Source: an uncultured Planctomycetales bacterium (GTDB taxonomy: Bacteria; Planctomycetota; Planctomycetia; Isosphaerales; Isosphaeraceae). From it: a stretch of 64,000 nucleotides of DNA. Positions 1-9,050 of the stretch are shown one piece after another (position 1 is the stretch's first letter; the number at the start of each line of letters is the position of its first letter). A program made the translations under genes and the position numbers. The notes under the pieces are model-generated. The model ran no database searches. It was not told where the DNA came from and worked only from the letters and a program-made list of their open reading frames with translations. Location: positions 1 to 64,000 of the forward strand of contig CAIYJE010000196.1 of NCBI GenBank assembly GCA_903926465.1. The letters run 5' to 3'.

Positions 1-41
1 CCGCGCGGCCCTCTTGAGATGTTTGGTCAAACCGTCTGCAA

Positions 42-3000
42 TCAGAACGTGACGTTCTGGATGGCAGGGATACCCAGTCGCTCTTCTTCCTCTTCGAGGA
101 TGATGATGCGGGGGGTAACCATTAGCATCAGGCTATCCGTAGTGCGGCCGATGCCGACGTTCCGGAAGAGGCGGTCAATGAGTGGTGTCTTCGAGAGGAT
201 CGGGACGCCGAACTCATTGCGTTCTTCGCGGAGCCGCTTCACACCGCCCAGCAGCACGGTACCGCCATCAGGCACAGTCACGGTGGTGTTCAACACCGTG
301 GTTTGGGTGATTGGCAGTTGAATCTGACCGTTGATCGTAGAAGACTGACCACCCACGCCACCACCACCGACCGCGGCCGGAACCACGAAGGTTGCAAAGC
401 CTTCGACTGTGGTGAAGTTGGGGGTGAGCGTCATACGAACATAGCGGCGGTCCGCCGACACGATGGGTGTGACCTGAAGGAACACACCGTCGTTGATGGC
501 AGCGGGCGTTGGTGCAAAGGCTACGGTTCCCACACCCACCACAGGGGTGAGCTGAGCTACGTAGTACTGTTGCTTACCGCTCATGATGAAGGCCGGGGCA
601 CCGTTGAAGCTGGTCACCTTCGGGGCTTGCACCACGTTGGTTCGCTGGTCGCCCTGGATGGCGGTCATGAAGAAGTACACTTCGAGATCGCTCAGGAACG
701 CCAGCCCGAAGCTGGAGTTTACACCTGTTGTGGCGTTGAACGGTGCCACGGCATCAAAGGTATTCTGCACGAACGGAATCATCAGGTTCGGGTTGAACGT
801 TGGCGAGTTGATGTCGGTGGTAGGACCACCCATACCAACCACCATCGGTTGCCGACCATAGGCGTGGTCACGGATCGGGTTGATCAGGTAAGGCGCGACC
901 GCCGTTGTACCGCCGGTGCCGCCGCCGCCGCCGTTTGGCAGTGCCGCGGGGTTGATGGTAGCAAACGAACTCTTCTTGCCAACCACGTCGGACTGAAGAG
1001 CCAGGTCGAAGTCGACACCAATCTGCTCGAAGAAGCTATCACCCACGGCGATGAACCGAACTTCGATTGAGACTTGCAGGTCCTGCAGCCGTCGTAGCTG
1101 ACGGAGCAGGTCAACGATCTCGTCGTGCACCTCAGAGGTCTGACGGATGATCAGACTGATGTTGAGGTAGAACGGCATGATCGAGCCCACACCTGCGGGA
1201 GCACCGCCAGCGCCACCGCCACCGCCGCCAGCACCCTGGCCATAGCCACCAGACAGATCCGCAGGCGAATGGTCATCGCTCCAGGTTCCCGGTGCGATCG
1301 AGTTCTTGATCAGCGAGATCAAGGGCTGGAAGTCTTCGTTCGAGATCGGCCGATCGAACGTGGTTTGTGGAGCCCCCTGAGCACCTGGGAAGGCCGGGTT
1401 CTGACCACCAATCTGAGACCCGCTCATTGCGGCGGCCTGGGCCTGCACGTTGGTTGGGTCGATCTGGCCGGTGACCGGGTTGAAGTTGGGCTGGCTGGCA
1501 CCCGTCCGGTTCCGGTTCAGTGGCGAGAGCACCAGGTCGGCCACGCTGTAGACAACCGGATACATCCGGGTCTTGTTGCTCTGCGGGCTGGTGATCACCA
1601 CCACCTCGTTTTCAGAGTCAACCGCGTAGCTGAGGTGGAGCGGGCTAAGCATGTACTTGAGCACGCTCTTGAGCTTCATGTTGCTCACGGCCGTGATGTT
1701 CACGGGCGAGTTGAGCGTAAGCCCTTCCTCGGCCAGTGCACCTTGGTCGGGCACAATGTTCAGTCCGGTGTACTCCGCGAGGTACTTGATGGCCTCACCC
1801 AGCGTCATCTGGTCAGAGTTGGGCAGGGTGACCGGCTTGTTCAGAGTGGACTCGATCTCCACCACCTTGGCGGTCTTCTTGGGAGCAAGTCGCTCGGCAA
1901 GACTACGTCGCTTGGCGGTGAGAGCTTCGAAACCCTTCTGGTAGCCGATACCACGGGTCATAACTTCGGGGGCGACGATTCCAGCTTCGCTCACGCCTTG
2001 CATGGCGTTGAGGAAGGTTTCCGAGGACTCGTCTTTCATGCGCTGATCAATTTCATAGTGCCGGCGGATCTTGGCGACGGTTGCCAGCGCGGTGGCTGCA
2101 ATCTCGTTCGGCTCAATTTCCGCGGCCAGCTTGGCGTACCGTTCAGCCTCAACCCAGTTGTTGTCAGACTGGGCCTGCTGGGCCTTATCCATGTACGCCT
2201 TGAAGCGTTCTTTCTTTTGCTTGTCGGCCTCGATCATCCGGAGTCGCTTGTTCTCGATCTCTGCACGATAGGTCTTGTCCTTCATCTTCTCGTCGAAGGA
2301 GACCTTGTCTTTCTTTGCAAGATCGACAGCCACTTCCAGGCGACGAACCATGGTCCGGGTCACAGCCTCGCTGAGGCCTGCGGCCTGAACCGAGGTCTTG
2401 GTCTTTTCCAGGATCTCGATGGCCTGCTGAGGGTCGGTTTCCAGCAGCCGACGAGCTTCGGCCACCTTGGTGCCAACCTCAGCGTTGAGCTGCTGGGCTT
2501 TCACGGCCTCGGCATCTTCAATGGACTTCAGCTTCTCATCGACCCGCCCAGAGTCGTCCTTGGGCAGCTTCATCATGAGATCTTGAACCCGCTGCTGCAT
2601 CGACTCGTCGAGATCGTTGGACGCGAGTTCGGAGAGCAGTAACCGTGAGCGCTGAACTTCACCCTTGCGGATTCCGTCCAGTGCTGCCTCGTACAAGCTA
2701 AGAGAGGCCTGTTGCTGAGTCTGAGCGATCTGAGCGATCAGGTTGTCGGCGGCCAGACCAGCGCCGGAAACACGAGCCTGTTCGGCCGCCTGACGAGCTG
2801 CACGGTAATTGCCGGACGTGAGCAGGGTTCGGGCCTGGGCCATGGCATCGTCAGCCGAAGAGCCAGACGCGGGGTTGATGCTGGCAACGCCTACAGGCTC
2901 GCCACCCTGGCCACCGAATGGATCGGCGGGAGTAGGGGCAGAGTCCATACTGACGGTACCGGCCGCGTTATCAAGCAAGGCAACCGGAGCGACATCGTCT

Positions 3001-4148
3001 GACTGTTCGGTTTCCTGAAGCCGCAGGGTGTCTGCCTCAACGAACTTGTCGCGGGCGGCATCGAATTGATTCTTGGCCAGCAGTTCGTCTGCAGCCTGCT
3101 CGGCGACGGAACTGGCAGATACCGTGGCAACGGCCGGGTCACGTGTAGAGTTCTTCCGCATCGCCAGGTCGTGGAGCACCGTTTCGGCCCGATCCGCCGT
3201 TGGCGACGGGACGACGTTCATCTGCTGAGCTTGCAGAGCACGTGCTTCCGCTTCTTCCAGCTTGCCGGCCTTGAGTAAGCCGCGAGACTCCTGCACGAGT
3301 GCCGTGTAAATATCCTCGCTTCGTGAAACGCCAGAAACCTGACCACGACGGGCCATGTCTTGTCGCTTCAGAGCGCGAGCTGCGGAAACAATCTTGTTCG
3401 GGTTGTCGTCAAACATTCCGAAGCTCGCACCCGAAGCCGCAACCTCAAGACCTATGGCCTCGGCTTTCTGGTAGTCTCCGGCTTCCAGAGCGGCGCGAGC
3501 CTCTCTGACGCGTGCCTTGGCGAGCTTCTTGTCGCTGGTGCGAGCGGTGTTGCCGGCACTCTTCTGGGCCACCTGAGGGCGGAACTTGGCGAGTTCCGCT
3601 TCAACCTTGGTCGGGGTCTCATCGAACATGGTCCACTTGACATCAAGGCTCTTGGCCTGACGCAAGAGTTCCGTGGCGGCGTCATAGTTCCCCTTCTGCA
3701 TTTGCTCGCGAGCCGACTTCAAGAGCCAGGCTGCTTGCTGCTTGGGGTTGCCGCTCATCACCCGGGAAACCGGAGCGACCGGCTGTCCCTGAAGGTCAGA
3801 GGAAGGGCTTGGGGTGGCCACGCTCGCCGGTACGGTTGCCGCATCACGAGGGGCTTTGGCTGCTGTTGGGGTGCCATTGATCTTGGCTGCGTAAAGATCG
3901 AGCGTTGATCGGTCGGCGTCACTGAGCTGGTCACGAAATTCGATTGCCGCCTTGAGGTAAGGGGCTGCCTGGTCCGCTTTGCCAGACTTGTACAGTTTGA
4001 CTACTGCGTTCACGTAGTCTGCCGGCTTGACGCCGGGCGGAAGCGATGGCCGTGCCTGAGTTGCTGCGTCGTCCAGCGTGGCACCATCTGCAATAGACCC
4101 CCAGATTCCAAGGGTCAGCAGGATTGTGAGCATCTTGAGCCTTCCCAA
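42..4148 (-). CDS. Giant secretin (PilQ/GspD-like) with long repeat-rich N-terminus
   Basis: Outer-membrane secretin, the gated ring through which type IV pili or type II secretion substrates pass. An export signal is visible at residues 1-22 (MLTILLTLGIWGSIADG core). Residues about 130-620 hold degenerate TPR-like repeats (for example EQMQKGNYDAATELL, LEAGDYQKAEAIGLEVA, LLTSGNYRAARQAAEQA). A short secretin N-domain begins near residue 773 (MTLGEAIKYLAEYTGLNI). A Gly-rich stretch precedes the secretin core at about 1160-1345, which contains VQAPKVTSFNGAPAFI, VPDGGTVLLGG and LMLMVTPRII. At 1368 residues it is far longer than usual PilQ or GspD. The start is a TTG with AGGAGG five bases upstream; an ATG five codons later is an alternative. 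It is last in the pilM-like cluster but separated from it by a terminator-like hairpin, so it probably has its own promoter. The secretin family is clear; PilQ versus GspD is not. Confidence 0.9.
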   Translation of the reverse strand: MGRLKMLTILLTLGIWGSIADGATLDDAATQARPSLPPGVKPADYVNAVVKLYKSGKADQAAPYLKAAIEFRDQLSDADRSTLDLYAAKINGTPTAAKAPRDAATVPASVATPSPSSDLQGQPVAPVSRVMSGNPKQQAAWLLKSAREQMQKGNYDAATELLRQAKSLDVKWTMFDETPTKVEAELAKFRPQVAQKSAGNTARTSDKKLAKARVREARAALEAGDYQKAEAIGLEVAASGASFGMFDDNPNKIVSAARALKRQDMARRGQVSGVSRSEDIYTALVQESRGLLKAGKLEEAEARALQAQQMNVVPSPTADRAETVLHDLAMRKNSTRDPAVATVSASSVAEQAADELLAKNQFDAARDKFVEADTLRLQETEQSDDVAPVALLDNAAGTVSMDSAPTPADPFGGQGGEPVGVASINPASGSSADDAMAQARTLLTSGNYRAARQAAEQARVSGAGLAADNLIAQIAQTQQQASLSLYEAALDGIRKGEVQRSRLLLSELASNDLDESMQQRVQDLMMKLPKDDSGRVDEKLKSIEDAEAVKAQQLNAEVGTKVAEARRLLETDPQQAIEILEKTKTSVQAAGLSEAVTRTMVRRLEVAVDLAKKDKVSFDEKMKDKTYRAEIENKRLRMIEADKQKKERFKAYMDKAQQAQSDNNWVEAERYAKLAAEIEPNEIAATALATVAKIRRHYEIDQRMKDESSETFLNAMQGVSEAGIVAPEVMTRGIGYQKGFEALTAKRRSLAERLAPKKTAKVVEIESTLNKPVTLPNSDQMTLGEAIKYLAEYTGLNIVPDQGALAEEGLTLNSPVNITAVSNMKLKSVLKYMLSPLHLSYAVDSENEVVVITSPQSNKTRMYPVVYSVADLVLSPLNRNRTGASQPNFNPVTGQIDPTNVQAQAAAMSGSQIGGQNPAFPGAQGAPQTTFDRPISNEDFQPLISLIKNSIAPGTWSDDHSPADLSGGYGQGAGGGGGGAGGAPAGVGSIMPFYLNISLIIRQTSEVHDEIVDLLRQLRRLQDLQVSIEVRFIAVGDSFFEQIGVDFDLALQSDVVGKKSSFATINPAALPNGGGGGTGGTTAVAPYLINPIRDHAYGRQPMVVGMGGPTTDINSPTFNPNLMIPFVQNTFDAVAPFNATTGVNSSFGLAFLSDLEVYFFMTAIQGDQRTNVVQAPKVTSFNGAPAFIMSGKQQYYVAQLTPVVGVGTVAFAPTPAAINDGVFLQVTPIVSADRRYVRMTLTPNFTTVEGFATFVVPAAVGGGGVGGQSSTINGQIQLPITQTTVLNTTVTVPDGGTVLLGGVKRLREERNEFGVPILSKTPLIDRLFRNVGIGRTTDSLMLMVTPRIIILEEEEERLGIPAIQNVTF

Positions 4149-4618
4149 TGCGACCTCCTTTCGCCGCTCCCGGGGCGATCGTCGCCATCCCTGCGACGAT
4201 CCAAAACTAGCTCCGGAGCGGGGACATGTCTCCTGATGGCTCGGCGGGGCGAGCCCGCCTGAGCGATGGCTCTCTTACCCGACTGACCAGGGCATCCTCG
4301 GATCGACAACCACGCGAACGTGGGAGTTCTTCTGGAGATGGGGGTGGACAGACTGGTTAACTACCCGTCACCGGTCTTTCCGTCAATATCGATCGGAGGG
4401 GTTAGACCGATTTCTCCAGTAAAACAACTTCCAAGGGGGGTGCTCAGACCTTTTTATTGAAGTTCTTACACCCGAACCCGCGAACAGGGGCTCTCATCCG
4501 GGTGGCTGAGGCCGTCTGGATCGCTTTTCCTGGCCTCCATCAAATCCAAGAACCCCCGATGGATCACATCGGGGGTTCTCAGGTTAAGTTCAACGGCTAT
4601 TGGCCAGGAATTGGTAGA
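4149..4618. other. Intergenic region upstream of the secretin gene
   Basis: No coding gene is supported in these 470 bases. It holds the hairpin at 4549-4579 that ends the upstream minus-strand gene, and by inference the promoter of the secretin gene. The only clear expression signal is the AAGGAGG ribosome-binding site immediately before position 4148. I could not identify convincing -35/-10 boxes. Confidence 0.5.
4549..4579 (-). terminator. Perfect 13-bp hairpin, likely intrinsic terminator
   Basis: Positions 4549-4561 and 4567-4579 are exact reverse complements (AGAACCCCCGATG) around a 5-base loop. It lies about 40 bases after the stop of the minus-strand gene ending at 4619. On the minus strand the stem is followed by TTGGATTTGATGG, only moderately U-rich. 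It would separate the secretin transcript from the upstream pilM-like genes. Confidence 0.7.
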
Positions 4619-6829
4619 TTACCGACCGCGTCCACGACCTCCACCGCCCATGCCGCCGCCCATCATGCCACCCATGCCACCGCCCATCATGCCACCCATG
4701 CCACCGCCCATACCGCCACCCATCATGCCACGGCCAGACATCTGAGAAGATTTCTTCTCTCCCTCGGCATCTTTGAGGGTTTGTTTGTAAATGTTCAGCA
4801 TCTCGTCCATCTCACCGGCCACTGCGTCAAAGGCCTCATCGCGAAGCTCAATCATGCCATCGGCACGCAGCAGCAAGGCGCTTGGGGTAGGGTTGAATGC
4901 TGATGTGTTGATGCCAATTCGATCGGTGGAAATAGTACCGTTGGTTGTATCAACCAGAAGTCGGTGACTGGTGAAGTCGACCGATTTGGATGTGGTCTTC
5001 ACCTTCCCCTTTTCTTCAATCGGCATCCGGACCGAGGCAGGTTCTCCCACCACGCTCCCTGGTCCATACATGAACGGCTTGACCAACGTCAGCCCATTTT
5101 CCGGGTTCCAGCGCACCACGTTGAACTCAATCAAATCGGGACGCTTGTTCCGAACGTCGGCAGGTGGCAGCCGGTAGACGTAGGTCTCTACGTCTGGTGG
5201 AACGGTTGCGGCCAGTGAAGCATCGCTCCAAGCCGTGAAGAACTCTTTGGAATCACGATCGACACCAGGCATCACGTCATTCGAGCCATAGTTCGGGTTC
5301 GCAATCACAAGTCGACCACGGTAGCGGTACGCGGTATCAGGCTTCACCGTGAAATCGAGCTGGCGGATCATCACCTTGTCCGCGTCGGACTTGGAGAACT
5401 TGCCATCGGCTCCCGATGCGGCACTACCGCCTCCTCCGCCAAAGAATTTCCCGAAACCTCCCATTCCTTCGTCTTCCATGCCACCCTTACCCATGCCACC
5501 AGCTTTTCCGGCTGGACCCCCCATGCCGCCAGCTTTCCCTGCTGGGCCACCCCCCTTGCCAGCTGGGCCACCCATCATGCCTCCAGGCCCCCCCATGCCA
5601 CCAGCTTTGCCTGCTGGGCCGCCTCCCATGCCACCCATGCCACCGGGGCCGCCCATCATGCCTCCAGGCCCCCCCATGCCGCCCATCATGCCACCCGCAG
5701 GTGCGGCTTTCTTGGGAGTTTCCAGGGCCTTGGGATTGATCAGTTCCGCATGGTGAACACCAACCCAGTAACCATTCTCCAGGAAGGGGAGCTTATCGAC
5801 CAGTTCCTCCAGACGCACGTCTTCTTCGGTGATCGGAACCCCTTGCTCGTTGGTCTCGGCCTCGATCTCGGTCAACAAATTGAAAACCTTGTCCTCGCTG
5901 AACCGTCGGTCGACCGGCTTCCAGGCCGTCCAAGAGCCATCGGCGTTGCGTTGCTGACGCTCAAGCTCGACCCGAATATAGTGCGGTTGAGCGGCCGATG
6001 GGTCAATTTTCAGAGCTTTTGCAAAGTTGTCTCGCAACTTCTTGTGGTCCACCCAGGCGGTGAAGGCCATCCAGCGGAAACCTTTCAAAGTCTCCTTGGG
6101 CTTGGAGCCGGGAGCAGGCTCCGCTTTTTCCTCGGCCTTGCTGGACTCTTCAGAGGCCTTCACGTTTCCTGCAATGCTCTTTTTCAGAGTGGCAGCCTGC
6201 TCACGCTCGGCTTTTTCCCGATCACGCTTCTGCTGAGGCGTTTCATTGGCACCGGCGGCACCACCCATCCCCATCATGCCGCCCATCCCGCCGCCAGCTG
6301 CGCCACCACGATTGTTTCGCCTGGTCCTGCGTCCGGACTTCTGCTTGGGCTGGCTGGTCTCTTCGCTTGCCGACTCGTAAACGATGTCTCCGGTGGCAGG
6401 ATCAAGTTCCAGAAGCTTGATAGCACCACGGCCAGGGTGAATTTCCAGCTTGGAGATCCCCACAAGCTCGGGGGCATCTCGCAGCAAGCCAGCGCCAGGC
6501 TCGGGCGTTACCATCAAGTTGGTCAGCTTGTAACGGCTGGCGTCGGCCATGCCCGGTTTTCGGGAATCGACCACCTCCACGAACTTGGGCTGAACAATGC
6601 CCTGGTCCGTGATCTTCTTGACGATCTCGTCTTTGGGCTGAACTTTGGAGAGGTTCTGCCGGGCCCTGGTCGTCGAGGAGTTGATCTGCTCGGCCGTGAC
6701 GTCGATCGACCCTCGATTGAATGCGTACAGCAGCATCACACCTGTCAGGGCCGAGACGATGGCCACTGCGACCTTCTCGCCGTGCCGAATTCCAAAAGTC
6801 TTGGCCTTCTCGAGAAATGCGTTGGCCAT
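4619..6829 (-). CDS. Membrane-anchored Met/Gly-rich protein of the pilM-secretin cluster
   Basis: Protein of 736 residues with no family I can name. It has one N-terminal membrane helix at about 19-38 (KVAVAIVSALTGVMLLYAF) and then an extracytoplasmic portion. Three low-complexity blocks built from GGMGGMMGG-type units lie at about 173-195, 375-473 and 698-736; the last runs to a GRGRGR end. The segments between them look folded (for example around YIRVELERQQRNADGSW and TAYRYRGRLVIANP). Its place between pilM and the secretin and its single-pass topology fit a PilP/PilO-like alignment-complex role; this is inference from gene order. The start has GGAGAG nine bases upstream. The Gly/Met blocks create long spurious antisense frames. 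Terminator-like hairpin downstream. Confidence 0.85.
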   Translation of the reverse strand: MANAFLEKAKTFGIRHGEKVAVAIVSALTGVMLLYAFNRGSIDVTAEQINSSTTRARQNLSKVQPKDEIVKKITDQGIVQPKFVEVVDSRKPGMADASRYKLTNLMVTPEPGAGLLRDAPELVGISKLEIHPGRGAIKLLELDPATGDIVYESASEETSQPKQKSGRRTRRNNRGGAAGGGMGGMMGMGGAAGANETPQQKRDREKAEREQAATLKKSIAGNVKASEESSKAEEKAEPAPGSKPKETLKGFRWMAFTAWVDHKKLRDNFAKALKIDPSAAQPHYIRVELERQQRNADGSWTAWKPVDRRFSEDKVFNLLTEIEAETNEQGVPITEEDVRLEELVDKLPFLENGYWVGVHHAELINPKALETPKKAAPAGGMMGGMGGPGGMMGGPGGMGGMGGGPAGKAGGMGGPGGMMGGPAGKGGGPAGKAGGMGGPAGKAGGMGKGGMEDEGMGGFGKFFGGGGGSAASGADGKFSKSDADKVMIRQLDFTVKPDTAYRYRGRLVIANPNYGSNDVMPGVDRDSKEFFTAWSDASLAATVPPDVETYVYRLPPADVRNKRPDLIEFNVVRWNPENGLTLVKPFMYGPGSVVGEPASVRMPIEEKGKVKTTSKSVDFTSHRLLVDTTNGTISTDRIGINTSAFNPTPSALLLRADGMIELRDEAFDAVAGEMDEMLNIYKQTLKDAEGEKKSSQMSGRGMMGGGMGGGMGGMMGGGMGGMMGGGMGGGGRGRGR

Positions 6830-6938
6830 GGTAATAACTCTCCAAGAGTCAAGTGAACGAGAGCAGGCGTAGGTAGCCGGTCAGATTGTTACAGAGACGA
6901 GACGCCGCCTCTGGTGGGTATTTGTAAGGGCCGTGAGC

Positions 6939-8915
6939 TCAGGAGTTTTGGCCCGGGCCATTCTCTGGCGCTGGGCTCGTTGCCGGTTTTTCTTCGGGCT
7001 GGTCCCCGCTCTTTGGCGGGTTCGCGGGTTCCCCAGGAGTAGAGTCAGGGTTGCCGGCTGGAGCGTTCTCTGCCTCAGGAGCTGCTGGTGCTGGGGCCGG
7101 CTCGCCAGCCGGGGTTTCCATCTCTTCCTTGGGGGTTGATGCAGCAGGCTCTTCCTCCGAAGCTGGCTCCTTGGTGGTTGCCTCCTCCGATGCAGGATCT
7201 TCAGCCTCGTTCATGCTCTCGGGAACCTCGGTCTCGTTGGCTGAGGGAGCTTCTACCTCAGCTTCCTGGGAAGCGGTGGCCTGCTCGTTGTCGGTTTCCT
7301 GAGATTCGGCCTCTTCAGATTCCGAAGTTGGAGTTTCTTCCTGAGGAGGCATCTTGAAGAACCGTGCATGGCCCCACAAGCGAACTTCAACCACGTCATA
7401 GAAAGGATCTGGGGCTGTGGAATCACTGTCCGATTCCTTCCCATCCTTCTTTTCTTCTTCCTTGGACTTCTCCTTGGCTTCCTGTCGCTTCTTCAAGGTC
7501 TCTTGGGTCACATCGACCCCTTGCTTCTTCGCGGGGGCGGCTTGACCGGTCATGCCACCAAACCCCCCGGTACCGTAACCGCCAGTCATCTTGCCTTGGC
7601 CGCCCTGGCTGTAGGCTGCGGACTGATCCATGCCATAGCCCTGAGCTCCTGCGCCGGCTCCGCCGCCACCCATCTTGCCCATCATGGATGCCATATCCAT
7701 CCCGCCGCCGTAGCCGCCAGACATCATGTCTCCCAGCATTCCCATGCCGCCACCGCTCATCCCCAGCACTTTGTCACCCTTTTGGGGGCGTTTCACACTA
7801 TTGGGGGCCGGTTTGTAGATGGCAACCTGCTTGATCTGAATGTTCATGGGAGAGTTCGAAAACTCGGTGATCAGGTTCGGAATGGCCTCCTGGGAGCAGT
7901 AAACCCGGAGGAAAATGGGGGCAATGTAAACCTGCTTGGCTCGTTCGTCGGTGATGTATTTCACCACGTCCGGCTCACTGGCAAGTGCCACTGTGCCGCT
8001 GGAACCACCCATACCCATGCCGCCACCCATCCCCATGCCACCGCCCATGCCGCCTTCCATCTTTCGCATGCCGCTGCCACCCGACTTACCCATCATTGAT
8101 GCCATGTCGCCGCCACCGCCCGCATCGGCAGACTCTTCGGCCTTGGGGGCCGCGTTGGGGTCAGCAATCTCTTCAAGCTCTGCGAAGGTGGTGCCCAGGG
8201 CCGAGGACTTTTCGTCGAGCGCCTTATCATTGGCCACCTCAAGCTCCAGAATTTGCTTCACGGTGGCAGAGAGCCAGTCTTTGGCACCCGCTTTTTCATT
8301 GACCTTGGCGATCACTTCCAGAACTGTTCTCTGAACCCAAAGCTTCTCTTGCGCGTTCCAAACCTTGCCCAGGGTCGGGGGCTTGTTCACGTCAAAACCT
8401 ACGGGCCGCAGCAGCGTCTCGGCCGGTGGCGAGGCCACAATCCCCTCACCAGTTTCCGGGTTAAACGGCTTGAAGACCTCATAAACCTCACGCCAGTAAG
8501 GTTCGTAGGTCTCGATGTAAGTCATAATCGTGTCACGGACCACGTTCGCAGCCATATCCTTGGGCCATTCACGACCCCAGGTGGTGAAGTCCTTGGCCAC
8601 ATCCACAGGCCACGTGAGCAACGGCGCCTGGCGGTCGTAAAGCTTTCTCCATGCCGTATTTACATCCTTTTGCAGGACGGTTGTCTCGGCCTTGACCAGC
8701 GGTTGGTAATCCTTATTCACAGGCAAAGAGTTCGACTCGAACTTCTTGACTGAATCGAAATCTGACTTGATGGACGCAGCCGCCTTGGCTTCCTCTGCAT
8801 CCATTGTGCCCGCGGTCAGAAAGTACCCAATGGTGGGTAATAGCGCCGCAACCGCAATGGCGATCCAGAACCGAAACTTCAGGGCGAGATTCAGAAATTC
8901 CTTGAGTTGATCCAT
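6939..8915 (-). CDS. Membrane-anchored Met/Gly-rich protein with acidic tail (PilN/O position)
   Basis: Protein of 658 residues, function not recognised. One N-terminal transmembrane helix at about 14-33 (FWIAIAVAALLPTIGYFL) is followed by a mainly helical region. Two Met/Gly-rich blocks lie at about 263-308 and 387-452; each contains the motif DMASMMGK, also present once in the PilM protein encoded just upstream. Residues about 525-658 form an acidic then Pro/Ala/Glu-rich tail, probably disordered. The gene follows pilM by 135 bases and precedes the 736-residue gene by 109, all on the minus strand, so it occupies the place of pilN/pilO in pilMNOPQ operons. The start is supported by a GAGG nine bases upstream. 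The PilN/O role is inferred from position and topology only. Confidence 0.85.
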   Translation of the reverse strand: MDQLKEFLNLALKFRFWIAIAVAALLPTIGYFLTAGTMDAEEAKAAASIKSDFDSVKKFESNSLPVNKDYQPLVKAETTVLQKDVNTAWRKLYDRQAPLLTWPVDVAKDFTTWGREWPKDMAANVVRDTIMTYIETYEPYWREVYEVFKPFNPETGEGIVASPPAETLLRPVGFDVNKPPTLGKVWNAQEKLWVQRTVLEVIAKVNEKAGAKDWLSATVKQILELEVANDKALDEKSSALGTTFAELEEIADPNAAPKAEESADAGGGGDMASMMGKSGGSGMRKMEGGMGGGMGMGGGMGMGGSSGTVALASEPDVVKYITDERAKQVYIAPIFLRVYCSQEAIPNLITEFSNSPMNIQIKQVAIYKPAPNSVKRPQKGDKVLGMSGGGMGMLGDMMSGGYGGGMDMASMMGKMGGGGAGAGAQGYGMDQSAAYSQGGQGKMTGGYGTGGFGGMTGQAAPAKKQGVDVTQETLKKRQEAKEKSKEEEKKDGKESDSDSTAPDPFYDVVEVRLWGHARFFKMPPQEETPTSESEEAESQETDNEQATASQEAEVEAPSANETEVPESMNEAEDPASEEATTKEPASEEEPAASTPKEEMETPAGEPAPAPAAPEAENAPAGNPDSTPGEPANPPKSGDQPEEKPATSPAPENGPGQNS

Positions 8916-9050
8916 GGGACCGGGCCTCGCGAGTGCAGACGACTGGAATTCAGAGAATGAGGAACCGAGGCGTTTTGAAGGGCCGGCGAGATTGTAGGCT
9001 CAGGCCGGCCGTGTCCAAATAGGTGAGCCTGTTGACAGACCCCTGCGGGA

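Noticed and set aside
1125-2642. Long plus-strand frame of 505 codons
   Set aside because: It is antisense to the secretin gene and His/Arg/Leu-rich as expected for a shadow of high-GC coding; the minus-strand product has clear secretin motifs.
5349-6856. Pro/Met-rich and His-rich plus-strand frames opposite the Met/Gly blocks
   Set aside because: They are the complement of GGC/ATG repeats; no start signals and no family features.
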